From: Polytrichum commune
Taxonomy: Eukaryota > Streptophyta > Polytrichopsida > Polytrichales > Polytrichaceae
DNA: 60,000 bases
Reading direction: 5' to 3'
Assembly (NCBI GenBank): GCA_950295325.1
Contig: OX485806.1
Coordinates: 12,960,001-13,020,000, forward strand
The notes below the pieces were generated by a model that worked only from the letters and a program-made list of their open reading frames with translations, made no database searches and had not been told where the DNA came from. The stretch's first letter is position 1; each line of letters begins with the position of its first letter. Made by a program: the position numbers and the translations under genes. Positions 34,343-45,140 of the stretch are shown here, piece after piece.

Positions 34343-35998
34343 TGTGAGGCCAAACCCCCCACCCTTAAGCGTCCGTAGTCCGAGTAGTGGGTTTGGGCTC
34401 ACATTCCTCCGCGGTATTGGATTTGGACTTGGATGAGTCCATAGTGCAAGGTTCACCCTTCAAGTGGTCTTGGATTTAACTGGAATTTCACTTTTAACAA
34501 CTCAATGTACGATTTCAATACGTATGTGGAGAATGCACAAGTTAACGTAACTAACTACTTGTCTATGAGCTAATTAGGTAGGCTATCTACTAAGCTCCTT
34601 CATGAACCCATCTCTTTACTTTCTAATTACATAAACCTAGCTCCTTCATAAACCCAGCTCCTTCATGAACCCAGCTCCTTAGCTTCTAACTAAACAAACC
34701 CAGGTCCTTCATAAACCCAGCTCTTTACTTTCTAACTAAACAAACCCAGCTCCTTCATAAATCCAGCTCCTTCATGAACCCACAACTTTGTAGTTGTAAT
34801 CCCCAACTACCTCACTAATTATTCAAGCCCTTAACTAATCTTCCTACCTAATTTCTCTAATTCTACTAACAACCCCTTTCTAATCACACAATTCTTCTCT
34901 AATCCTAAAATCCTAAAATCCTAGAGAGGAGAGGGGGAGAGAGAATTTCCTAACTTCACTAAGACTAACTAATCCACACAAGTATATTTTTGCACTCATC
35001 ACAACATCAAGTGCTCAACTCTTAAACATGGAACTTGCAACCACGTGTATTCAAAACATGAACTTTAAGTACCACAAATTGGAATCATGAATTAACTTTA
35101 AAATCCTTCACGTCAACACTAATTCTACCAAGAGGTCAAGCCCTCTTCAAGGCTAACAAGCCTTGGCTCTCAAACTAAAAACTAAGCACACGCATGTGCT
35201 CCAATATGGCTTCCCACACCCACACTTATAACTCGTGGGGTGCCTTGGAGCACAAAGGAAAGAGAGGATGAGTGAGGGAAGAATGAGGGATTATATAGTA
35301 AGCTTGAGGGGGTGAGCACCCTCAAGGCTCACGATAAGCCCTTGAGATTTCCTCCTACTTAGTAGGCGCCAATCCTATCTTCTAAGCCTTCCTCCCTCAA
35401 ATGATCAACAAGGATCATAATTCGAACATTTAACTAGCCTTGGCTTTCTACCTACCACACTTTACCAAACTTGGGATGCTTCAACCCAAACTTAGCCTCC
35501 TTCGCTTTCCGCCGCCATAACTTTCTCCCCTTACTTTTCCAAATCGTCGCTCACCACTTAATTCAAACCACGATGCTTAACTCGTGATTTGATTGGTGCT
35601 TTGAGAATTTGCTTATCCTCCACCTTGCATTCTTCCTTGGGCCTTCCCCATTAAGTGGCCATGATGAGGTGGTCCACTTGTGCGCTCCATGTGATCCTCC
35701 ATTCATCCCAATTCGAATGCACTTGCCTCTTGAGTCACTTTGGTTGTCTCCATCCATTTGTACTAGCCTACTCACTAACTACTCAATCCAAGTTCTCCTT
35801 ACCTATCCTCATTCACTCAAATCCTTCCGAAGGTAAAAACACAATAACAACTCACATCCTAGCCTCTTACAACATGGTACTTCTAAGACTAACATTTCAC
35901 TCTTTTTATATTTTTGTGAAGTAACATGCTACTTCAAAGTGCATCAACTAACGTTTCAAGGGTCTAAGACTAAATGTGGGCACCCTTTTGGGCTCACA
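34343..35998 (+). mobile_element. TGTGAG-family LTR (copy 4), recombinant
   Basis: From TGTGAGGCCAAACC to TTTTGGGCTCACA, 1656 bp, nearly identical to 16314-17812 plus ~157 bp near 34480-34640. The flanks do not match (CTCCT before, CCCCC after), and different elements lie on the two sides, so this is not a simple solo LTR. Short repeats of AGCTCCTTCATAAACCC lie at ~34600-34780. Confidence 0.85.
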
Positions 35999-36518
35999 CC
36001 CCCCGTATGCACCTCAAAAGGTTTTTCAAGCTCCGCGAACTTGAACACCGGTGGTAAAGAGGAACTTGGTCTTAAGCTCCTCAAAGACTTGGTGGCAAGG
36101 CTCATCCCACTCTTGGGATAGCCATTTCTTGCACAAGTTCGATAAGCTTCTACAACCATGGAGCTTAATGCTCCCATAAGCAATGGTCATCCATCTTGGA
36201 TCAACATCCGCCAATGGTAAAGTCCTTCGCCTTCATGTGCACCTCAACATGCTCATGAAAACCCGGAAACTTAACCACATCTTGTGAAGAGAACTTACTC
36301 TTGAGCTCCCCAAAGGCTTGGTGACAAGGCTCATCCCACTCTTGGGGATAGCCATTTTTTTCCAACATGTTGACTAAGGTTCTAGCAACCTTAGCAAAAC
36401 CATGAATGAAGTGGTGGTAGTAGTTGGCTAGGCCAACAAATGACCTAAGCCATTTTCTTGAGTCAAGGGCCAATTCTCTTTTTGGATTGCCTTGACATTC
36501 TTCATGTTCGTCCACCAA
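35999..36518 (-). pseudogene. Element A RNase H start, duplicated unit
   Basis: Minus-strand frames show the end of the reverse-transcriptase connection (RSFVGLANYYHHFI) and the RNase H start (WDEPCHQAFGELK, FTIGGC). The same segment is repeated after 230 bp (36353 and 36123 anchor the repeated word GGGATAGCC), and the second unit is cut at 35999 by the LTR. Copy B has three such units. The reverse-transcriptase palm that should precede it is absent. Confidence 0.75.
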
Positions 36519-37190
36519 CTTCCTTTGTCACCACATACCTCAAGAACTCAATCTCTCGTTGAGCAAAGTTATTTTTCACTTCTTGGCGGTAATTTTTTTG
36601 GGCAACACATTGGTGAATACATCCTTGTATCTCACCAACATCCCACCAATGTGGTTTGGAGGAGGCCCATCTTTCCTAGCCTCCCCATACATTCCTTGGA
36701 GTTGCTCCAATTGAACCACGACCATTATGTTTTCTATTTTTCATTTGGTCCATTAAGACCAAATTCAACTTGGGTCCTCCTAACATAGGAGTCCTTGTCA
36801 ATTTGAACTTCAATTCTTTGCCATTATGACCCATCATAATGCACCGCAAGCTCACCGGCTTGCACCTCACATCTATCATGTGAGTTTCAACGTAGGCGGC
36901 CTTCACAATGACATGCATTTCATCTATTTCACATGGTGTGAAATTTTGACAAAAATCCAATGTCCCACATTGAAAGGTTACATGCATCGCGGCCTCCTTT
37001 GTCTCATGCGGTTTGCCCTTTCCAAACCGCACCTTGGTGGGCTTGCTTTCTCTATCAATCGGCAAGCCCCAACTCCCTTGTGAGTTTTGGGCTCAAGAAG
37101 GAGTAATAGCCTCTTTGTCAACACATGAGACATTTCTCCCATTCATTTGAGCCTCGAGGTACAAAATACTTGGCCTCGGCTTAAGGCTAC
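36519..37190 (-). pseudogene. Element A protease region
   Basis: The frame 37065-36676 corresponds to the segment after the protease of chromovirus-like elements (FGKGKPHETKEAAMH, QCGTLDFCQNF, KLNLVLMDQMKNR). The active-site part at ~37080-37150 (minus) has lost the Asp-Thr-Gly triad. The region 36520-36670 leads into the deleted reverse transcriptase. Confidence 0.65.
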
Positions 37191-38160
37191 TAGCCTTGGC
37201 CACAAAGCCATCGTCCAACATTTGGTCCTCGGCAACTTGGCTTGGCTTGGTCCGCAAAGCCAACTTTAAACATTTCGTCCGCGGGACAAATTGGTTTGGT
37301 GCCACAAAACCAATTTCTCATAATTTGTCCGCAAAACAAACATGTTTTGCCTTGGTAGCACAAAGCCACCTTCTCACACTCCGTCCATGGCACAAACATG
37401 AATTGCCTTGGTAGGACAAACCCACCTCCCAACATTCCGTCCGCGGCACAAGTATGATTTGCTTTGGAAGCATAAAGCCACCTTTCAACATTCCGTCTGC
37501 GGCACCAATATGTTTTGCCTAAGTAAAATGGACCAAACAATTTGCACTCATTTCTTTGGGACCTACTTTGGCTAAAGCCACTTGTGGTGATGCGCCACCA
37601 ACTTCTCTTTGGGACCATTGGCTTCAATGCTCTTGCAAACTTGATGGTCCCCACCATGTCCTCAAGAAGCCTTAGGGACTTAAACAAGGCATCCACCACC
37701 CGCTTTTAAAACCCCACCTAAAACGATGCATTTCTTAGAAAGCTCGTCCGTTTTAGGTGTATCCTTCATTTGTGCGTTTGAATAGCGCACATAGGCCTTA
37801 AGAGGCCCCGGGTGCCTCATTAGCATCAAGTTCATTTCAACATCCGAACCTTCAAAGCATCTCGAATTGAAATTCCAATCCAACATTAATACCCTCCAAG
37901 GTTTTGGGTGCTTTTGGTATTCTAGGCCCCAAATGTTTTTTGAGGTTTGCGGGAGCCCTTTTCAAAGCACTCCTCCATTTTCCTTACTCAATCTACCATC
38001 ATGCCCACCATTGTCGTTAGAACTAATGGTATGGTCAAATTCCATTTACACATGATCTTTGTTCCAATTTGAGCCTCACAACCTTTTGGAAACCCCGGGC
38101 TCACCATAATAACCCTCAGGTTTGATAGCCATGTTTCCCTCAAAGTGCTAGCTCAAATAT
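37191..38160 (-). pseudogene. Element A gag remnant with ~56-bp repeats
   Basis: Between ~37200 and 37530, phrases like CCGCGGCACAA and TGCCTTGGTA recur about every 56 bp, as in copy B at 43359-43625. The rest to 38160 matches B 42745-43360 in reverse with many differences. No intact gag domain is recognisable. Confidence 0.55.
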
Positions 38161-38169
38161 TGGAACCCT

Positions 38170-38181
38170 GCTCTGATACCA
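38170..38181 (-). promoter_or_regulatory. Element A primer-binding site
   Basis: The minus strand reads TGGTATCAGAGC two bases inside the 5' LTR, the complement of the 3' end of plant initiator-methionine tRNA. Confidence 0.9.
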
Positions 38182-38183
38182 AG

Positions 38184-39159
38184 TGTCGCAACCCTTGCTA
38201 GCCCCCCCTTGACCATCTTGCCAATTTTCAATTCTAGCAAAGGTTACGAGTGGCTAACCCTTCGCATACCGCCATGCTAATGGTTAGCTCCTCTAACCCC
38301 GGACCAATAGTTCATAGGAGGGAACCAACCCTCCTACTTTGCTTTTGGGACTCACCCCTTAATCGGTAACCCATTTCCCCAATGTGGACTTCCATCCATG
38401 GAAGTCCAATCCTATGTTGATCATCGCGTTGCCGGAGCAACACTACAACAACCCGAAGCATACTAGGCAACTATGGCCTCACAATAGGCCAAAGCCCATG
38501 GAGGCCTTGCCGTTCGGCCTCGGGTGGGTGAGGCCACACCACCTCACCCATATAAGCCTCTAGGACTTCACGCGGGGCCCCTACCCCACCGTCAACCAAC
38601 CTCTTGTCTCTCTACCAAGAGTTGGGGCCAAGTGGACATTTTCCTTTAGCTGCTGGGCCTAGAACCCCCCCGGCAGCTTCAGACCATCATAACTTCCTTG
38701 TATGATGTCTGATCATAACAACCAACCACTCCATCTTCATCTACGCTTCACGTAGATGCCGATGGACTCCTCACTTGCCCCATTCGGACAAGTATTGAGG
38801 ACGTTATGCCTGTTTGAACCTTGGCAGTCCCGGGAATCACTCCCAGGCACTGCTGTAGCAGGGCGCTGTCCCGGGACAGCGCCCCACTCAAATGGCCATA
38901 ACTCCTAGCTCACACCTCCGATTGAGGTGTTCTTGAGCTTTCTAGAATCACCACGCCATGAGCTACGCATAACTCATGGCCTTACCCTTGTGCCTCCTAG
39001 TCTTCGTGGGTGGGAGGCGTTCCCAACGCCTGGGGCCCTCACCCACACTAGGATCACTTGGGCCCTCTCACCAACGGCGCCACAAGTCCCGGGTGTCACT
39101 CCGGGGTCCCCCTTGTGCCCATGGTGTTTCGGGCACTCCTCATGGAGAGGTGCGCGACA
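38184..39159 (-). repeat. Element A 5' LTR
   Basis: 976 bp, indistinguishable by eye from 30494-31469. The 24-bp palindrome is at 38861-38884. The long frame that enters it from the Myb-like ORF is an artefact of the insertion. Confidence 0.9.
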
Positions 39160-39876
39160 ACTACCAAGTCCGGCGGGAGACGGCTCACGTGACGTGGGTG
39201 TGGAGCGGTGGGCTTGAGTTGACACAGGCGGCGGCAATCTGTCAGAGTCCACAACATCCGCGGCACGTCCAAATATTTGCCTCTTACCGACAAATCCCTC
39301 CATCTCATTGTACATAGCCTCACTAAACTCCAAAGACATCTTCCTTGTTCTAGACAATTCCTTCTTCTCATCCCTACTCATACCCCACCAATTGGCTGAA
39401 CCCGTGCCCTCTATGTAGTCCTTGAGCTTTTTGTAGTCCTTAATCAGTCCATCCCATTTGTTTGTAATCTGATCGGTGTCCCTAGCCCTGAAACCCACTA
39501 CACTCATGCAACCCGCCAATACAAGTTTCCATGCCGTGGTTCCATACACAAACTTTGCAAGTGACGGTTGATAACAATTGTGCCTACCATCCCATTCTAT
39601 CCGTTTCTGTCCTATTAGAACAAGCATCTCAGCCTCCGTCCAGTTTGGACCTCGAACCTTGTGGGAAGGTGGACCACGTGCCTGCGATGAAATCGAAGAG
39701 GAACGACCAGTGTTAGATCTGCCCTTGCCACGGGCTTGCCCTCCCCGACCCAAAGGCTGAAAAGAAACCGGCACCTGGTCGTCAAAGAACTCGGATGCAA
39801 AGTCACCGTCCAGTTCGGAAGGCACCTGTGTCAATGGACACTGGGAGCTCTCTCCCAGGTGAACGGCGTCCTCCAT

Positions 39877-41728
39877 TGATCAAGAAACAATGATGTGGCC
39901 GCAGCTGCATGCAAGGGACCATAAAACTCTGAAAAACCAAAGACACACAGTCACCGGGAATAGGTGAAATGATATTGGAGGGGGAAAGACAACGTGAACT
40001 ACTCGGTGGTATCCCAACGGATGCACACATTATGAATACAAAAGGACTCGCATAAAGGCAAAGAGAGGGAAATTCCATGTTATCTCCCAGACAAACACAT
40101 TGAAGAGTCATTAAAAGATTGCATGTGCGAGCCAACATGATTGAAGAGCAGATACTGCAAGTCGGAAAACCCCTCACGAACTCTGCAGAGAGTGGCAATA
40201 TATTGCGAGGCCGCAAACAGGCAATGGAAACGGCACACAGAGAAGGGTGAACGAACGATACTCTAAAAGCGGAGAGAAGGCTGTGGGTGCAGGATGTGCC
40301 GATGCAGGATGTCGAGTGGCACATTCTGGTCAAAGGAAGCTGCAACAATCCGGGACCCCAATGCCAGGTGCCAAATCTAGCACAACGCCCAGGGATACAC
40401 ACTGCATGTGACTCTGCACATGCAAAGCAGTAGAGAGGTCGACACAAAAAAACATAATCAAACCTCCGAACTAGCGCGAAAATGCACAGCGCGACAATCT
40501 GGTCCGCAATCCGGAGAATGTTGGACGGAGGGGGCCTCGTTCCTGTGTGTGCCCTGGAACCAGTTAGTGGTTTCTGGAAATGTAGACACAAACTACGGGA
40601 AAACACACACGTTCGCCTACTGACAAGGAGTTGGCGCCCATACTGCCTCCCAACAGAAGACCCGAACTGAAAAGCGGAGGGAGGGGGGGCGGAATGGCAG
40701 AAATCCCACACAGGGGCAGCAGCAAATAAAAAGAGGAAGTGGGAAAGAGGGGATGAACCTGGCCGGTGTGGGAGGACCTGTGCAGGCGTCTGCGAGGGAA
40801 TGCAGACACGGAGATTTGGGATGGCAACGACCACGACGGAGCGCACAATGGGCGTCCCCGGGAGCGTCGTCGAAATGCGAGCACATCGCACAATGGGTTG
40901 CGCCTAACTGCACAGAATTCGGACCCTTTGTCAGCATCCGAGGATGCCATGAATGTGACAACCCAAACGATCGACATTGGCGGGTGAGTGGGGATTGATA
41001 AACGCACCAGCAAAATGGGAGATCGCAACATCAATTCCCGACGCAGGCGCAAATATTCCGGAATGTGTCTCCGTGGTCAAAGACCTCTCTATCGCCGAAA
41101 CATGTCGACGAGTTCGGTGCCTGGGCAGGATTGAAAACGTGTCCAGGGTGGGTTCTGCTCCAACGGCAACTGGATTTGTTGCTGCAGCAGACGGCACATT
41201 TGTCGAAGGCCGAGGAATTCCTCAACGCAGGCGCAGTCTGCAACAACACACAGGGGAATGGCTCGCCCCAAAACAACATAAGATGGCAACAACAGGGATG
41301 AATAAAACCCGCAAGAGCACTCCCAGAGGGCTGCTGGACGAACTACAGCGCAGCTTGGTCGGCCGGACGTGAAAAGGGAAGCGGCGAGTGGACAGCATCC
41401 AACCCAAAAAAAAATAACCACATGTGTGCAGACGAATTCTGGCTGCAGCCATACGTCACACAGCCGCTGAGAAAGCAGCTTGCGAGAGGTCGAGAATAAT
41501 GTGTGCCCTCAGGCGCATCACAACACAGACACTGCCAGGGAGATGGCGGTGGGGGCACCATGCGTACCAAAAAGCCACGCCGTTAGCTCTGCGTGCATCC
41601 GCCGCGCACGAGAGTATCCAGGATGCGCAGGCATTTGTGCACTGGCGCCGATTGCGAATAAGCCCGAACACCGGGTTTGATCCCGACCAAAAACAACCAC
41701 ACTGCCGCGGGGAAGCAGATGCCCTGGC
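39877..41728. other. GC-rich Harbinger right region, part 1
   Basis: This lies upstream of the Myb-like ATG. A 362-codon minus frame (40891-39803) overlaps the start of the Myb-like ORF in another frame and shows no domain, so I do not call it. The region probably holds the Myb-gene promoter and leader. Confidence 0.45.
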
Positions 41729-42705
41729 TGTCGCGCACCTCTCCATGAGGAGTGCCCGAAACACCATGGGCACAAGGGGGACCCCGGAGTGACACCCGGG
41801 ACTTGTGGCGCCGTTGGTGAGAGGGCCCAAGTGATCCTAGTGTGGGTGAGGCCCCCGGGCGTTGGGAACGCCTCCCATCCATGAAGACTAGGAGGCACAA
41901 GGGTAAGGCCATGAGCTATGCGTAGCTCATGGCGTGGTGATTCTAGAATGCTCAAGAACACCTCAATCGGAGGTGTGAGCTAGGAGTTATGGCCATTTGA
42001 GTGGGGCGCTGTCCCGGGACAGCGCCCTGCTACAGCAGTGCCTGGGAGTGATTCCCGGGACTGCCAAGGTTCAAACAGGCATAACTTCCTCACCACTTGC
42101 CCGAATGGGGCAAGTGAGGAGTCCATCGGCATCTACGTGAAGCGTAGATGAAGATGAAGTGGTTGGTTGCTGGAATCAGACATCATAAAAGGAAGTTATG
42201 ATGGTCTGAAGCTGCTGGGGGCTTCTAGGCCCAGCGGCTAAGGGAAAATGTCCACTTGGCCCCAACTCTTGGTAGAGAGACAAGAGGTTGGTTGACGGTG
42301 GGGTAGGGGCCCCGCGTAGAGTCCTAGAGGCTTATATGGGTGAGGTGGTGTGGCCTCACCCACCCGAGGCCGAACGGCACGGCCTCCATGGGCTTTGGCC
42401 CATTGTGAGGCCATAGTTGCCTAGTATGCTTCGGGTTGTTGTAGTGTTGCTCCGGCAACGCGATGATCAACATAAGATTGGACTTCCATGGATGGAAGTC
42501 CACATCTAAGGAGTGGTTACCGATTAAAGGGGTGAGTCCCGAAATCAAAGTAGGAGGGTTGGTTCCCCTCCTATGAACTAATGGTCCGGGGTTAGAGGAG
42601 CTAACCATTAGCATGGCGGTATGCGAAGGGTTAGCGACTCGTAACCTTTGCTAGAATTGAAAATTAGCAAGATGGTCAAGGGGGGGCTAGCAAGGGTTGC
42701 GACAC
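41729..42705 (+). repeat. Element B 5' LTR
   Basis: Begins TGTCGCGCACC, ends AGGGTTGCGACA. A TATA-like CTTATATGGG lies at ~42331. Hairpins are listed separately. Confidence 0.9.
41910..42149. other. Serial hairpins in A/B-family LTR
   Basis: In 240 bp: 41910-41931 (CATGAGCTA/TAGCTCATG), 41959-41975 (CACCTC/GAGGTG), 42004-42027 (perfect 24-bp palindrome, half-site GGGCGCTGTCCC), 42027-42038 (CTGCT/AGCAG), 42094-42116 (CACTTGCC/GGCAAGTG) and 42131-42149 (ATCTACG/CGTAGAT). A seventh is at 42481-42500 (GACTTCCAT/ATGGAAGTC). Copies in the other LTRs keep most of them. Confidence 0.85.
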
Positions 42706-42707
42706 TT

Positions 42708-42719
42708 GGTATCAGAGCA
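42708..42719 (+). promoter_or_regulatory. Element B primer-binding site
   Basis: TGGTATCAGAGC lies two bases after the 5' LTR and matches initiator-methionine tRNA. Confidence 0.9.
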
Positions 42720-42744
42720 GGGTTCCAAGTTTTGAGCTCGCACT

Positions 42745-43640
42745 TTGAGGGAAACATGGGTATCAAAAATGCGGGTTATGATGGTGAGCCTGGGGTTTCC
42801 AAAAGGGTGTGAGGCTCAAATTGGAACAAGGATCATGTGCAAGTGGATTGTGACCATACCATTGATTCTAATGACAATGGTGGGCATGAGGGTGGATTCG
42901 GTGAGGAAAATGGAGGAGTGCTTTGAAAGGGCTCCCGCAAACCTCGCAAAGTATTCGGGGGCTAGAATACCGAATGCATCCGAAAGCTTGGACGGTGGTA
43001 ATATTGGATTGAAATTCCAATCCAAATTGCTTAGAATGTGGTGAAGTTGGAATGGGTGCAAATGCGGCACTCAAGGCTTTTAGGCCTATGTGTACGATTT
43101 AACCACCATAATGAATGGCACAACTAAGATTGACTAGTTGGCTAAGAAACACATCGTTTTAGATGGGGTTTCAAAAGCGGGTGGTGAATACCATCTTCAA
43201 CTCCCCAAAGCTTCTTGAGGACGTATCGGGAATCTTTAAGATTTGAAGAACATTGAAGCCAATGGTCCCGAAAAGAAGTTGGGCGGCGCATCACCACAAA
43301 GTGGGTTTTAGCCGATATTGGTCCCAAAGAAATGGGCGAAAGTAGTTTGGCCCATTATACCAAGGCAAAACATACTCGTGCCGCGGACGGAATGTTGGGA
43401 GGTGGGTTGATCCTACCAAGGCAATTCATGTTCGTGCCGCGGACAAAGTGTGAAAGGTGGCTTTGTGCTACCAAGGCAAATCATGTTTGTTCCGCATACA
43501 AACTATTAGAAATTTGTTTTGTGGCACCAAACCAATTTGTCCCGCGGACGACATGTTTAAAGTTGGCTTTGCGGACCAAGCCAAGCCAAGTTGCCGAGGA
43601 CCAAATGTTGGACGATGGCTTGGTGGCCAAGGCTAGTAGC
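42745..43640 (+). pseudogene. Element B gag remnant with ~56-bp repeats
   Basis: Broken frames. At 43359, 43415, 43470, 43527 and 43575 the phrase ACCAAGGCAA or a variant recurs, each followed by CCGCGGAC-like text. The period of about 56 bp is not a multiple of three, so successive units fall in different frames. No zinc knuckle or capsid motif is recognised. Confidence 0.6.
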
Positions 43641-44151
43641 CTTAAGCCGAGGCCAAGTATTTTGTACCTTGAGGCTCAAATGAATGGGAGACTTGTCTCA
43701 TGGGTTGACAAAGAGTTAAGGCATTCTTTCATGACCCCAAAGCTCACAAGGGAGTTGGGGTTTGCCGATTGGTAGAGTGGTGAAGCCCACCAAGGTGTGG
43801 TTTGGAAAGGGCGAACCGCATGAGACAAAGGAGGCCGCGATGCATATAACCTTTCAATGTGGGACATTGGATTTTTGTCAAAATTTCACACCAAGTGAAA
43901 TAGATGAAATGCATGTCATTGTGAAGGTCGCCTTCTTTGAAACTCACATGATAGATGTGAGGTGCAAGTCGGTGTGCTTGCAGTGCATTATGATGTGTCA
44001 TAATGGCAAAGAATTGAAGTTCAAATTCACAAGGACTCCTATGGTAGGAGGACCTAAGTTGAATTTGGTCTTAATGGACCAAATGAAAAATAGAAAACAT
44101 AATGGTCGTGGTTCAATTGGAGCAACTCCAAGGAATGTATGGGGAGGCTAG
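43641..44151 (+). pseudogene. Element B protease region, active site lost
   Basis: MNGRLVSWVDKELRHSFMTP aligns with the flap around a retropepsin active site, but the expected Asp-Thr-Gly is replaced (VDKEL). A second frame from 43762 continues with FGKGEPHETKEAAMH, QCGTLDFCQNF and LNLVLMDQMKNR. A one-base frame change separates them near 43760. Confidence 0.7.
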
Positions 44152-45140
44152 GAAAGATGGGCCTCCTCCAAACCACATTGGTGGGATGTTGGTAAGATAC
44201 AAGGATGTATACACCAATATGTTGCCCAAAAAAAAATTACCGCCAAGGGGTGAAAAATAACTTTGCTCAACGAGAGATTGAGTTCTTGAGGTATGTGGTG
44301 ACAAAGGAAGTTGGTGGACAAACATGAAGAATGTCAAGGCAATCCAAAAGGAGAATTGGCCCTTGATTCAAAAATGGCTTAGGTCATTTATTGGCCTAGC
44401 CAATTAGTACCACTACTTCATTCGAGAGTTTTCTAAGGTTGCTAGGACCTTATTCAACTTATTGAGGAAAATGGCTATCCCAAGTGTGGGATGAGCCTTG
44501 TCACCAAGCCTTTGGGGGGCTCAAAAACAAGTTCTCTTCGCCGCCCGTGCTTAAGTTCGCGGACTTTAACAAACCTTTTGAGGTGCACATGGGGGCGAGT
44601 AATTTTACCATTGGCGGATGTTGATCCGAGATGGATGCCCATTGCATATGGGAGCATTAAGCTTAATGGTTGTCGAACCTAGTGCGATTTGTGAAAGAAA
44701 GGGCTATCCCAAGAGTGGGATGAGCCTTGTCCCCAAGTCTTTGGGGAGCTTAATACAAAGTTGTCTTTGCCACCCGTGTTCAAGTTCGCGGAGTTTGACA
44801 AACCTTTTGAGGTGCATACGGAGGGGGGCGAGTGACTTTGCCATTGGCGGATGGTTAACGTAAGATGGATGGCCATTGCATATGAGAGCGTTAAGCTTGA
44901 TGGTTATCCGACCTTATCCGACTTGTGGAAGAATTGGCTATCCCAAGAGTGGGAGGAGCCTTGTCACCAAGTCTTTGGGGAGCTTGAGAGCAAGTTCTCT
45001 TAGACGCCCGTGCTCAAGTTCGCGGAGCTTGACAAACCTTTTGAGGTGTATACGGGGGTGAATGACTTTGCCAATGGCGGATTGTTGATTTAAGATGGAT
45101 GGCCATTGTATATGGGAGCATGAAGCTCGATGGTTGTCAA
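44152..45140 (+). pseudogene. Element B pol: RT core deleted, RNase H start x3
   Basis: After DGPPPNHIGGMLVRYKDVY the text jumps to EREIEFLRYVVTKE, the far side of the reverse-transcriptase palm; the catalytic YxDD region is absent. The RNase H start (VWDEPCHQAF, KFADFNKPFEVH, FTIGGC) then occurs three times, with GGCTATCCC at 44473, 44702 and 44936 (spacing 229 and 234 bp). Several stops are present. Confidence 0.75.

Larger units (their letters stand above)
30489..39164 (-). mobile_element. LTR retrotransposon copy A, non-autonomous, young
   Basis: Element 30494-39159 (8666 bp) has target duplications ACTAC (30489-30493, 39160-39164). LTRs 30494-31469 and 38184-39159 are both 976 bp and I see no difference between them. 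The primer site on the right side shows minus orientation. Inside are degraded chromovirus-like gag, protease, RNase H and integrase pieces, but no reverse-transcriptase core. It also carries a foreign insertion scar, 33363-35998. Identical LTRs with broken genes imply that another element supplied the proteins. Confidence 0.9.
30066..39876 (-). pseudogene. Harbinger Myb/SANT-like ORF split by element A
   Basis: In PIF/Harbinger elements this second protein binds transposon ends and brings the transposase into the nucleus. The 5' part is 39876-39160 (ATG at 39876; acidic start, Gly/Arg/Ser-rich linker, then a trihelix/Myb-like domain with NWTEAEMLVLIGQKR, ITNKWDGLIKDYKKL and SANWW at about residues 78-170). 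The 3' part is 30488-30066 (KCKGVGTDNLVDFVKDFN, MDEKFYELEVERTKNL coiled segment). LTR element A with TSD ACTAC lies between. The halves join in the same frame across one copy of the TSD (GLGS then PLAS), giving about 379 residues with no other break. The gene was therefore intact when A landed. Confidence 0.85.

Noticed and set aside
39803-40891. 362-codon minus-strand ORF
   Set aside because: It overlaps the start of the Myb-like ORF in another frame, lies in GC-rich DNA with open frames on both strands, and has no domain.
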